Shown here: positions 24,368 to 36,829 of the stretch, in pieces
How the letters are laid out: each line of letters starts with the position of its first letter
Position numbering within the stretch: position 1 is the first letter of the stretch
Assembly (NCBI GenBank): GCA_026545225.1
Contig: CM048846.1
Coordinates: 87,437,270 to 87,501,269 of the forward strand
From: Cornus controversa
Taxonomy: Eukaryota > Streptophyta > Magnoliopsida > Cornales > Cornaceae
Direction: 5' to 3'
Length of the DNA stretch: 64,000 bases
Notes under the pieces: model-generated
Databases searched by the model: none
What the model was told of the DNA's origin: nothing
Seen by the model: the letters and a program-made list of their open reading frames with translations, nothing else
Program-made: the position numbers and the translations under genes

Positions 24368-27300
24368 CTATTTTTGGAAGCCACCAAACTGGTGTTGTTG
24401 GTTGCCGAGGTTTGAGAAGATGTCATCTCCACCCATTGCCGTGGATGATGTAAACCCGGATCTACCAAGACCAGAACCTGCACCCATGGCTCTCCCTGTG
24501 TAGAATAAAGGTGGGGGTCCCTTCTCCCTTTCATCTGATCCGTCACTCAACCCACCAACGATGCCAATGTCTGTTAGAGATACCTTCTTGGCTGCAAGTG
24601 AGATAAGGCAATCAGAAGAAGATAAACAAGTCGAGCAATGTCATACAGATCTACTGCCTCAATCAAAGAGAAGCCATATTTCAAGGGATGAGGTACTTTT
24701 ATGAGGAACGAAAGCACTGTGTGAAGAGGTAAAATATGTCCATTGAGCCAACAACTAAATTTTATATCTATTTCATTGTTTGTCACAATCAGTCTGGGAA
24801 CTGGAGAGGGTGGACATGGAGTCGACGGTTTGAACCATTGGATCAACCATTTGAATTATAATATACAATAGATGCATTATACTAGAACAAAAAAAAGAAG
24901 ACGAATATAATATGTGAAATGATTAAGCTGAAAAAGGTACACAATGTAAAATATAATCTTTTGGGGCAATTAAAAATCTAACATAGTATCGTTGGGGAGT
25001 ATTGGCTTTATATGCATTTGTTCCTCTCTGGTGTGCAAGTTTGCACTTTTTGCCTTGCCACATGCAAGACGGAGTTGCATGTGAGAAAAGGTGTCATTCT
25101 CTAACAACTTGAACTTTTGGGACATTTTGGTAGCCTACATAATATGACTATGAAACTCAAGATGCTTTTAGGTTGTTAAGGTTCAAGCTATGATACCTCC
25201 TCTAACATGTAAAATATCAAACGTGGAAGAAAATGTATATAGAATAAGCAACAGTTCAATAATTGAGGAGAATCATGCCAGTGAAACCATCACGGGTCGA
25301 GTCACACAGGCTGGATTCTGACTACTTAATTCAATCAATTTCTTGAAAACATAGATCCTATTACTGTATGAAGAACAGTAACACCTTGAAAACGAAAGTA
25401 ATGTAAACTGGAAATTTTATCTACTGATTCAATACATTAAAAATAACACAGATCTACAACTGCAAGAAGAGCAACAGTTCTTTATTTAAAAAAATTATAT
25501 CATGTCCTGGAACATTCCTCTATACAAACATCAATAGGAAAGTGGAAACTAAGCACAAATTCCTTACCACTTCACAGGGGAACCTCATGGGCCTTGAAGA
25601 GACCCACATTTCTCTCCAGATAGACAAAAATAACAGAGATATCATTTCCCACATTTTACAACCCCTAGAATTCCAAACTCTCAAATTTCACAAATGGAGA
25701 TCTATTACTGGTGTTGGGATAAGCCACTGAACCATATCTAATTATGCAGCAATCAATGCACAAGGAGATGGATAACAAACTTGGAGTGGCTTTTAATCAC
25801 AAATAACACAAGGATTGTGAATAAATAGAAGGGGATAATGCCACAAAGATGGATCAACACATGGAATATCACTCACAAGTAACAGGCTACAATTGTTTAG
25901 TGTTTTGGATGCTTCAAAGGTAAAGGTGATTAATCAAAGCTGGACCCTAAGAAGCAGCAAAGCAACCCATTTTCTCCGCTTAACTTGCAGAGGGATGCAA
26001 CCAACAGGTGGGATCTTAAAATATAAGGTGTCACCTAAGAAATATACACCATAAATAGTAGAATAATCAAATGATGTTAGACCTTATTGTGGTAAAATGA
26101 AAGAAAAAATCCCCCTAATCAGACATCCAAACTCCTCCAATCACCATGATATTTGACTACCAATGTTTAGTGGGGCCTATAATGCGGTGAACCCCACATC
26201 CTTAAATATGTTGAGAGCCCATACCTCAGATGGGCATAGTTATCGGCATGCTTCAACTTTGATGCTCAATTGTCAATTGTTCCCACTCCGAAACAAAAAA
26301 ATTGAAAATGTTTTATTCACAAGTCATTACAATTAGAGGGCTGTAGTTAGTATTTGTAAGTATCTTAAGGCAGATTTTTTGTCTAGACTGAGGTTCATGA
26401 AAAGGAAAATAATTTGATTAGTGCAATTATGTCTATAGAAAGGGAAATGTTGATATAGGGAAAACTGCTTACAAGCACATACCTGCCCAAAAAAAAAAAG
26501 GAAAAGAAAAAGGAAAGCTTACGAGCAGATATATTAAGATCAATCAATCCTCGGCTCAAAGAATCTGCCCATATGCCAGACTTCACTTGGAAAGTATCCT
26601 TCTTGGACGGCGGAGGCTTAGAATTGGCTGAAGTGTTTGCATTTAAGTTGTTATGGCTGCTAATAGGATTTTTTGTAGATTCTGTAGATAATGAATCAGT
26701 ATGAGAAGTAAATGCACCAAAAAGATCAGATCCATCAAAATTGTTCAGTGGAACTGCAGCAAAAGGATCGACAGCATTTGTGCTCATTGTTTCAGATTTT
26801 AAGGACTTGCTATCTGGTTGCACAATTGGATCAGGAGCGGCAAAAAGATTTACTGAAGATGAAACTGGAGGAGACAAAGCTGACTGAGAGGCAAATAGAT
26901 CAACTGTGTTCTGCACAAATGGTCATGAAATAATGAATTAATAAAAAGAAAAATGACTTCGAGCACCAAATGGATAATAACTAAACTCTGAATCCATTTA
27001 AAGAATGATCATTGCCTCTATGTTTCAACATAAACAACCAAAACATTCTTTCACAGCATCTCAAAGAAAACAGTTGCATAATTTCATTTTTGAGAAAGCC
27101 ATTACATGAAGTTCAATTAGGAAGCATTTTAGCAGTCATTAAGACCAACAAATCATTCAAAAACCACAAAGAAATATCAAAAGATTTATCCTTCCCAACC
27201 ATCTCCACACACTCCAAGACCGACCCCCATCCCCCCCCCCCAAAACACACACACACAAACTTGTGTATCTGTAGAATACATAGCATAGCAAAGCAGCAGA

Positions 27301-30300
27301 ACAGATTCAAAGCAATAATTAGTCAAATCAGGGAACACTAATAATTAGTCAAACTTTTTCACATACATACACGCTTGTTGAGGAGGGAGGGGGGAAGAGA
27401 GAGACCAAGTACCAAAGTAGTTACATAAGCAGTTGCATACAAACAAAAGATCTCTAGGACAATAATACATCTAGCAATCCACATTATTAAATTAAAAAAG
27501 CAAACAACTTTTGCTTCAATTTAAAATTTTCAAATGCTAATTACACACATCTTCGAACCTCCAAATAACAATCAGCAATGAACCAATTGTTTATATTATG
27601 GAACTGCATTATTTGACCCTACTGAAACCGGACCATAAATTACTCGGAAGACAGTGGTCAATTAAAGAATGTGGGTTTATGACCCCAGGTCACACAAGGC
27701 ACCCAAATAGAAGATATGAATAAAAGACCTCGTATCAAATGTAGTGCTTATATAGAGGGCCCACCTCGACATGTGTGCATTACAAAGCATCAAACATGAC
27801 ACTAGATCCATCCTCAAGACACACACCTCATGGTTTGCTACAGAGATCTCCAGATTTGAGAGCATAACTTGGCACTGGACCATACCAAAACTAATTTAGA
27901 AAAATTCAAAATGAACCTAAGCTGATAAAATTCACCTTGTGCTGGGGCCGCTGAACTTGGGCAAAGGTTGTCTTAGCTTGGATTGGGCTTGAGTTGAATT
28001 TCAACCCAACCCAACATGTCCAAGTTGCACCCCTAGAATCAGCTCACCAGGCCTTCTTTGGCCTTGCATGACACGCTTTTAGCCCTCCCTTTAGCCAATT
28101 GGCCCCATAGCAAAGCCTGTAAGGCCCGTCTCATCTTAACTAATATTAGCAGATACTAAGGGGAAAAAATTCAATTCTAGAGTCTGAAGGCCGTTTTCCG
28201 TCCTTAAGGAGAGAGTATATATTCTGGAATTGCATCTTGCTAAAATGATCAGGACAAGCTGTATGAGACAAGCACCCAACAATTGCCAAAGTTCAACCCG
28301 TCTCTCTCTTGTCACCAGATAGTAATGGCACACATAAGTAACTGTCTTCTTCACCATGTCATGATGGAATAGGCATGGTTTCAATTGTTCTTGAATCTAT
28401 AGTTGCAGAAGTTAAAATGTATTATACTTAAGTTGCTCATATGAATCTTGGTCATGTTGTTAGTTATTCATTTAAATCAATTAATATCAAATAGATATAG
28501 CAATTAGTTATTACTTGAATAAATCCAAACAATCCAACCCTCTTGGACAAATTCTTAGGTTACTACACACAACCGGAAAATTTGGAAAAACTAAAAATTT
28601 CCTGACAAATATGTTTCAAGTTAAAGAAAATCTGTCAAAATTTATTTCCAGCTAAACAAACAAAGTCATAGGGAAGAAAACCAATATTGAAGTTCAAACC
28701 GCACAAAACAGTATTAGGTTCTGGAATGTTGCACATTTAAAACAAAACCCCAGAATATTTTATTTTATTTTTAATTATTTTCTGGAAGACGAAACAAAAC
28801 TAATAAAATGAGCAAACTATGAGTAGTCTCTCTCCCTCCCACCCTGTGTGTGCATTCATAAGAGCAGTCAGTATGTTTCACAATGCCAAACTCTGGGGAC
28901 AAATGGCACAAAAGGATTACATTAAAATATTTAACTGAAATTCAAAGGTGCCAGCTAGTCTAGCTTGTAAAGTCTCTGTAGTTGGTGGTAATAGAGACCT
29001 GGTATCAAAGCTCGCCTTTGTCTAGCTTGGAGGGTTATGGTAATGTCTCTTGATAGTTGGTGTTGCCGACTACCCCAACTTGTTAAGGTGCTAGCTACCC
29101 CTTGTTTAGCCCATTTGCCTCTGGACCAAAAAAAAAAAATGCAAATGAAAAAATATCTGACCTGAGTCGCAGAGCTCCCCCCTGCTTCTACATGGGGTGA
29201 TGCTGATACAAAAGTTGCTTCGGCAAACAGATCAACCTCAGAAGAATTGCTATCCATGGTAGACATTTCTGTGGGAACAGATGCCGGTGCATCCATGAGA
29301 TCACCAATCAAACTTTGTCCAAAAAGATCCACTTGGTTAGAGCTTCCAGCAGCAGATTCTGTCCATGTAACAATAATCCACAATTAATGGAAAAAAACAT
29401 AACATAGATGCATAGGTATTATCAATTATCAATATCAACAAATATATAGATTATGAATTTTAGCATCCAATAACGTTGAAACGTGATTTATGTTACAAAA
29501 ATAAAATTAAATGTATGGTATGCAAGGCACTTGTCCCTGGCAACGGTTTGCATCTCAGATATTGTTCACAAAATCTTGGCACCACTTCATATGCTTCCAT
29601 GACCAACTTATTCTTCTCTCATACATGTATAAGAACACACTTATTGAGTTTACTACTATGGGAACTGCAATAAAGTTACTAATTTCTTCAATAGCTAATC
29701 ACTGCTATAAGCTAAAAGGCAGGTGTTTGCTTTTCTCACTATGCTATTATTGTTTTAACATGGTTATCACAATCAGGCACACCACTCGCATATATATTTC
29801 CCACACAAGCAGGCATAGACACACATTGAACTCAAACACAAATATATTGCATGTTTTGAGTAATAATCTTCGTTCCATTGTATTTCATATATGTTTCTGT
29901 AATTTCACAATTCTACTTGCATGTTTCTGGATAGACAATGCAATTTAACTTGTGGAGTCTAAGCTAACACTAGGACAAGACATCAGTTTTTACCATACAA
30001 AAAAAAGGATTCGTGTAGCTGAACCCAAGTAGTTGGAAAAAAAGCTCTGTTGAGTTGAGTTGAGTTTTATTTTCTTCAAGTTCAAGTGTTCAACATTATT
30101 ACAAACAGAATCAATTAATTTCAGCACTTCAGAAAACTCATCGGGGAAAAATATCTGCAAATGAGGTTGATAGAAACCTGTATTGCAGTTTGCTTCGGCT
30201 CATGTTTTGGAACTCCATTTCATTGATAATATAACAAATTTATGCGATCAGCCATATGAATGATTAAGAAACAGACTAGTGTTAGAATATTTTTATTCTT

Positions 30301-33300
30301 GATTGATGGGTCCTCATGTGCATATATAGGTTAAGATGGTTCAAAGGGGTATGAAGAGGATTTCCTCTGGCAATAGATTCCATTTTGCATGTCTTTTCCC
30401 TTTCAGATCAAGTGATTGATGCACACTAAGTTTAAATTGAGTTTTAAATTAGAATCTGTCCCCTTTTCCAGTGGTTATGAACAAAATGACCAATCACATT
30501 CACACAGTGTAACATTCAAGCAATGTGATATTAATATATTATAGATTACATGCTTGCTCATTTTCCATATGCTGTCAGATTAGCTATAGATGAGCCAACA
30601 GCTCCGTGAGCATAAGAGCGGAGCAGCAATTTCATCTGACTATGAGTGGAGCAAATCTTCCGATTCAATGTATTAAAGGCAAGTGCCCAAGAAAGGATAC
30701 ACTGCATGCAACGTCATCATAATAGTCAAGGGTGCATGATAAAGGTTAACCTGTACAGAGAGTGTCTTCTTACAGAGTTAGAGCTCACTAGCCAAAGTGG
30801 ACTGACAACTATAACATCACACAACTTTTGCTTTGAATTTCAATTATGGCTGAAAATTCATCTGCTACTCCAAACATTTTCATAATTAAAAACTTAAAGA
30901 GTAGTCACAGCATTTACTCAACACCAAGGCAACGAGGTGTCAGTAGATGCAGAACTTGATCAGTTGAGATAAGATTCTTCTAATCAAATCATATGAGAAT
31001 TTTCATTCCTCCTTGCTCTTCCAACATTTTACAATCCCCTTAATAGACAACCATTAGGTGAACTGGATGTCATTATGCAAAGCAGACATAAGAGCTTTAC
31101 TTGTTTTATTCCAAGCTCGCCTCCTCCACAATCAGACGTGTGTGTCTAATATTCCAGTCAAATGTCAACAAGCATTAATTCAGTCTTATTGCCTTTTTCA
31201 GCATTTGTACAACTATCTCAATCAACAATATCAGCAGCATTGTATGTGAATGATGAAGTATGATTGCCTCCTGTCATCTTTGCATATTTGCAATACAAAT
31301 ATTGCAAATATTTGCAATCCAGGTCTTTTCTTTTGTGAGTTGCATTAAGAAAAAAACTAAGTTTATAAGATTTATTTTGGCCTAGAGAATACTTACTGGC
31401 ACCAGAGGTTCCCCGAGGATCGAAATCATCAAATCCATCTTCATAATTATTAGAAGGTGCACTTGAGCTTTGTGAGGGAACTGAAGCGTACTTATCAGAG
31501 TCATTACTCCTTGTTGCTAGTTTTGATGCACCAGATATTAAATTATCTTCACCCTTGCTGGAGAACATTCATTTGCAAGATTAACAAAAAGCTGAAGATA
31601 ATAAACTACAGAAGCAAAGCAACATGCAATGACTGAAACTGTTTATAGAGGCATATATGTTCCCACCTCTGTTGTTTATAATTAACTAACCATTAATAAC
31701 ACTACTAAATTTGATCAACCACAAGTTGCCTGGTACAACTGAACAAAATATCACACTAAAAATCATCTCCAAATCTGTCAATCATAAATTTACACCTGCA
31801 CACAAGTACAGACCTTAGCATGCCCATACAAAATCAAAACCTATAACATCTATAAAAGCAATTTCCTTATGTTTTCTTATTTTCCTCATAAACCAATATG
31901 ATCCACTGATTCCAACCAAAACATGTTATGCAAATAAAAAAGAGCTTATTCTTCAGTGGCCTTGGTCCTAAAAGGCGCGGACAATGACCAATAATCTAAA
32001 ACTCCAAGCACAAACAACAACATGAATCTCTATTATAAATGACATATTTGTAGAAAACAGTCACCGCTACTTGATATGACTTAGATATTTCCCCAACTAA
32101 ATGATAACAAGATTCTACTTTTTATACTACATACTTCAAAATATAAACTCTCCGCAAACTAACATGAACAACGACAGTAAAAGTGCACACCTGCGTGTAG
32201 ACCCTTTCTTCAAGCCATTCCCTTGATTCTCGCTGGTAACCCCTTCACTTGACTTGGCAAAAGTATTCTGATCAAATTTATCTTCACCAAATCGATCATT
32301 GTCCCCATAACTATTCTTGAAAGTATCACCTTCTCTTGTACCACCAAAACCTCCATACCGATCACTACTTTGAAAGTTGCTGCTACCAAGTGAGGCTGAA
32401 CTTGACTTGTATGTTATTCCAGTTGATGAAAGTCCAACGTACCTAGAACAGTGGCATGTACGAAGATACCAACTGTAATCTAATCCCACAACAAGATTTC
32501 GAGATTTTGAAGTAAACGTATATAGCCTGAGTTCTTGAAGAATATGCTTACTTGTCACGGTTTGCAGCAGCTTTATTTCTAATTTCTTTTATCTTATCTT
32601 TATTATTCAAAAGAGCCACAATGTTTTCTACCTTCTTCCTCACATTGATTCCCATATCCTTCCCATTTGTTGGCTCAGTATATTCAAAGCTTGAGAGTGA
32701 CTGCATCAAAACAAAAGGAAAATAAAACAAAAAAATGTAAAAAATAACCCCGTTATTCTTTCTTGAGAATTTCATCAGCAAATTTAGCCAAAAAGCAGAA
32801 AAACTTACCGAGATCTGGAAACTATGTTCAATTATGTCGTCAACTGAACGTTCAGATCCATGTGCCACCAAATACTCTATAACAGCCAATGCCTGGTACA
32901 GAAATGATTTCAGAAATTTAAGGAATACAAAGTTAAAAGACAATACAGGCCAAAAAAAGTTAAGAAGAGATGAAGATATTTTCCAAACTATCTGACGATA
33001 AAGGATGAAAAATGTGGGAATACTGTGCTACCTTGTAGACACAACGCCAGTTCCGGTCAGTTTCTTTCAGTCTTATCCAGAGAACATTCATCACCATCTG
33101 ACACTCAGTGCTGGAAAAAATCACAACAAATCAGCTATGTGAAAGAAAAGCAAATCATTTTCTGTCACCAGAGTGATACTGGTGAGAGGAATACGAATTT
33201 CACATAATTGGAGGAGATACAAGACCAGAACATACAATTTTTTTGTCGCTTGTGCTATCTCTGCCAATGCAGAACCATGAGGACCCCAAGGTTCATCATC

Positions 33301-35823
33301 CGTTGCATCCAATACCTGTGTCACTTTCAAGAAATTAAGAAAACAGCAATATCACAAACGGAGGGTTTAAAAAGAGATTATCAATGCACAATCGTTTATA
33401 CAATCTATACTCAAGTTTCTATCATTATTTCATGCCTGCAGCCTAAGCCCAGCAACGGAGGACATAACCTCATCATATCCTACATTTTTATTACTTGTCA
33501 CCTCCCTATTTACATGGACTCCATTAACGCTAATTACCTAATATACTAGTAGGAGAAGCCCATTTCATTCCTACATACCAAACTAGCCCTTAATCTCATC
33601 TGTGGTCCTTCATATGTTTAGAATAGTCTTATTAGTCAAAATTTCCAAATTTTCTAAAAAGTCAATACTCCTACTAGTAGAAGAAGCCCAACAGCCTATA
33701 AATATCTATGTATCTTTCTATTCAATAGAGTTTTTAAGAAAATTGGGGATCATTTGATGTTTGATGCAACCTTACCTTAGGGGTGATTCCCTGAGGAATT
33801 CTAAGCAGGAGTCCTATATTATTATCTTCTTCTTAAGTTTCACATCCCTAGAACAAACCCCAAAATCATCCAAAAACAACAACCTTTCTCCTCCCTTTTG
33901 TCCTTACTTTAACGTCTAAAATCCTAAATTCTAGGTAGGACTGCTAAAACATTCTTCTTTTTCTTTTTTTAAGTTTCACGTCCCTAGAACAATGCCTATA
34001 TCATCCAAAACCTTTACCATACCAAACACTAGTCAAACCCAACCCTTTCTCTTACCTTTCATTATTACTTTCACATCTAAAACCCAAAGTAGTTACTATC
34101 CAGAATTTTCAGCAACTAAATTTTGCAATCCCAGACATCAATAACTTTTTAAAACAAAATCAGATTCCACCCCTTTCCATCTAGAAGCAGGCCTTACAAC
34201 ATTTCTTTTATCCTTGAACATCCTAAACCTACCAACTTTCTGTAACCCACTACAAAACCAATTGTATGCTGCACTATTCTAAGTTTCCCAGTGTTGTCCT
34301 ACATCATTGGGAATAGAAGATGATGTAAGATTTGGATATATATAGACTGACATTTAGTTATACTTGGTTACTCTAGATAAAATGAATCCAGGAAGATTAA
34401 ATAGGTATACAAAATTCTCAAATCCTTGGAATAAGTTATCCATGGCCTAATACGTGCAACTTTCACGTTATGATTGTTACTTTAGATCTTTCTAATTCAA
34501 ACGTTAAACACAATAAGGACGGAGAGAAAGAAAGAAATAAAAGGCTACTTCAAATCAACAGATCATTTTCCTTCCTTCCAACCTCGACCCCAAAGCACTG
34601 TTGATCAGATCCAAGTTCTGAGTCATACTTTTCTTTAAAAGGAACCCACTAAACCAACAAATTATGACTGCAACTATGAAAAAAGCAAATGAGCAAAATG
34701 AGCACTTGGTGACCATGTTGAGAATCAGTTCCCTGTGGACAAAGCAACCAGGAAGACCTGGACTTTGGCTTCCACTGAAAAATGTTTAAGATTATTTATG
34801 GAAATAAATAACTGACTACGAAGTTTGAAGAAGAGGGGTTAAGACATAAAATTGGTATTATGAAATTCAACAGCTCCTGGAGACCGTCTACATATATGGA
34901 TTTGGCCGCCAATGTGCTCCTCAGTTAGCCTATTCTAAAGTTCAACTAAAGATAGAAAAGGATATATTCGTATAAACAATCAATTCTATAATTCCATAAC
35001 ACCAAATCAGATCCCATTCCCTGCACCTACCACTTCTTCGGCCTTGACAGAGTACTCGGTATATATTGATCAAGACATCATGAATAGAGAATCTGAAGGT
35101 TACATAATCTATTAGCAGTCTAAATGCCATAAATGAATGCATCTCTTCTTTCTTTTTTAACTTCTTTCAGACAATCATTTTAGGTATATACCCACTTATT
35201 AATGAAAAAAGGCATATCTCCTTTTTCTTTTTTCTTTTTTCTTTTTTATTTTCCTTTTTCTTTTGTAGGTTATAAAATCCATGTCTTCATTCAGACAATT
35301 TTCTTTAACTACTATCAATTGTGTAAGAGATCAGTAACTGTGAAAATATGGAATAGTAATAACTAATAACAATCGCAAATAAGTGTAATCTAGTGAAGTA
35401 ACAATAGCTGCTTTATGCGTGAATCAAAATAAAACCCATCCACCAGCTTTACAAAATCACCAATTTAAATAAATAATAATAATTTGCATCTAAACCAATG
35501 CTATATATGCTCATAAAATGAATACACACAACATTTAAACAAAAAAGTACACAAAAACATAAGTACATACATAAGATAAATTCGAAACTTAACAGAAAAT
35601 GGAAATTTTACCTTCTGTTCGATCTCAGGGACCTTCAAAACTTTCAAATTCACCTCCCTCTTACTGCAACCCATATATAAACAATACATTTAAATATACA
35701 CATGCAGTGGAAATTGAACCAAACCAATTGAATTGATAAAGTATTCAAAACAAGAGAGAGAGAGAGAGAGCATGAAGTTCACATTTCGCGGACTGTTTGG
35801 TCAATGACCTTCATGAAATCCAT
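24368..35823 (-). CDS. EPSIN1: clathrin interactor EPSIN1 (ENTH-domain adaptor), 11 coding exons
   Basis: Coding exons: 35823-35783, 35663-35612, 33315-33236, 33110-33032, 32892-32809, 32700-32552, 32442-32191, 31557-31397, 29358-29162, 26910-26523, 24591-24368. They sum to 1707 bases (568 residues plus stop); all junctions are GT-AG and in phase. Residues 1-160 form the ENTH domain ([44 protein letters not shown]), which binds phosphoinositides. The rest is low-complexity with FDDFDPRG (about 290), repeated DLF/DPF adaptor-binding motifs (VDLFGQ, VDLFAS, VDPFAAV, about 305-430) and [17 protein letters not shown] near 480. The match to Arabidopsis EPSIN1 runs from end to end with similar length, and the MDFMKV start is shared. 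In Arabidopsis it works with clathrin, adaptins and VTI11 in trans-Golgi to vacuole traffic. Introns are large (up to 2.3 kb) and hold transposon remnants. Confidence 0.96.
27936..28036. mobile_element. hAT-type MITE remnant in EPSIN1 intron
   Basis: A block rich in GGGCTTGAG, CAACCCAACCCAAC and ending TTGCACCCCTAG matches the right end of the full element at 44755-45691. The left end is not preserved clearly. It lies in the intron between exons 9 and 10. Confidence 0.55.
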
Positions 35824-35996
35824 GGTTGAATCTGCAATATAGATTATGTAAATAACAGATCGGAAAAAATGTAATCACATTCGATACGACTAGGGAAAGA
35901 TCTAGAAAGAAATTGCAGTACCTTTGAGTAGATGGAGTTAAAGCAGTAAGATAGAAAGATTAGATCTCTCGCAGTGTTGTCTGCAGAAGATGTCTG

Positions 35997-36012
<16 letters not shown>
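35824..36012 (-). promoter_or_regulatory. EPSIN1 5' leader with intron and TATA-like run
   Basis: Upstream of the ATG on the minus strand, CTCAAAG|GTACTGC and TATTGCAG|ATTCAACC would remove an intron at 35832-35921 within the 5' UTR. Farther up, a (TA)n run at 35998-36012 abuts a (CT)n run (36012-36039) on that strand. The pair could serve as TATA element and pyrimidine patch. Transcript ends are inferred. Confidence 0.5.
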
Positions 36013-36042
<30 letters not shown>

Positions 36043-36334
36043 GGGGTATTAGATGGTTTGTGAATTGTGTCTTACCAGAAAAAATAAATAAATAAAATAA
36101 AATTGTGCCTTATGGCATTTAATATCTTAAAAAAGATGTAGTAATTGATAGCCTGATAAGAGAGAGACAGCGAGGCCAATGACCTTTGCGTGCAATTATC
36201 GCTTCATCTTTTACCCTGCTCCCTCTTTTTTACTCTCCTCCCCCGGTAATTTTGAAAATTTACCAAAACAGGAACAAGCTTTCAACAAAAAGACAATAAT
36301 GCATGTTATGTTTTGAAAAGTTATGACTTAGAAG

Positions 36335-36821
36335 CTAGGAAATAAGGACACAGGTACCTGTTTTGGTAATACAAAAAATTTAAAAAAAATAGGACACCGA
36401 AATGATACTACTATAAAATAATAATATAATGTTAATTATTTAATAAAAAAAATATTATGTTATACTATATTATAAAAATACTTCAATTCATCATCAAAAA
36501 ATTAAGAACCAAACAAAAATAGACAAATAGATTAAAATAAATTAAAGAACCAAACTTATTTAGTTTTCTACATATATTTAGTTTAGATTTTAATCATAAC
36601 TTAATATCATATAATTTTCATTCAAAATATTTGAATATACATCATTATTATGAAGTGTTCGATACGTCTTCGAAGAGTGTCCAAGAAGTGTCCTAAAAAA
36701 AATGTCAGGACACTTTTACGAAGTGTCCGATACTTGTTTGAGGAGTGTCTGAGTGGTCAACAAGGTATCCAAGTGTCCGACACGAGTACGGCACCCTCGA
36801 TGAAATGTCCGTGCTTTCTAG
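36335..36821. mobile_element. hAT-like MITE, GTGTCC-rich family, copy B
   Basis: 487 bases with ends CTAGGAAATAAGGACAC and GTCCGTGCTTTCTAG, flanked by an 8-bp target duplication with one mismatch (CTTAGAAG at 36327-36334, CTTACAAG at 36822-36829). The right third carries an array of AAGTGTCC(G)A motifs (36655-36815). The core shares long stretches with 63640-63930, for example ATAGACAAATAGATTAAAAT. Non-coding. It lies about 500 bases upstream of EXON 1 of the EPSIN1 gene. Confidence 0.88.
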
Positions 36822-36829
36822 CTTACAAG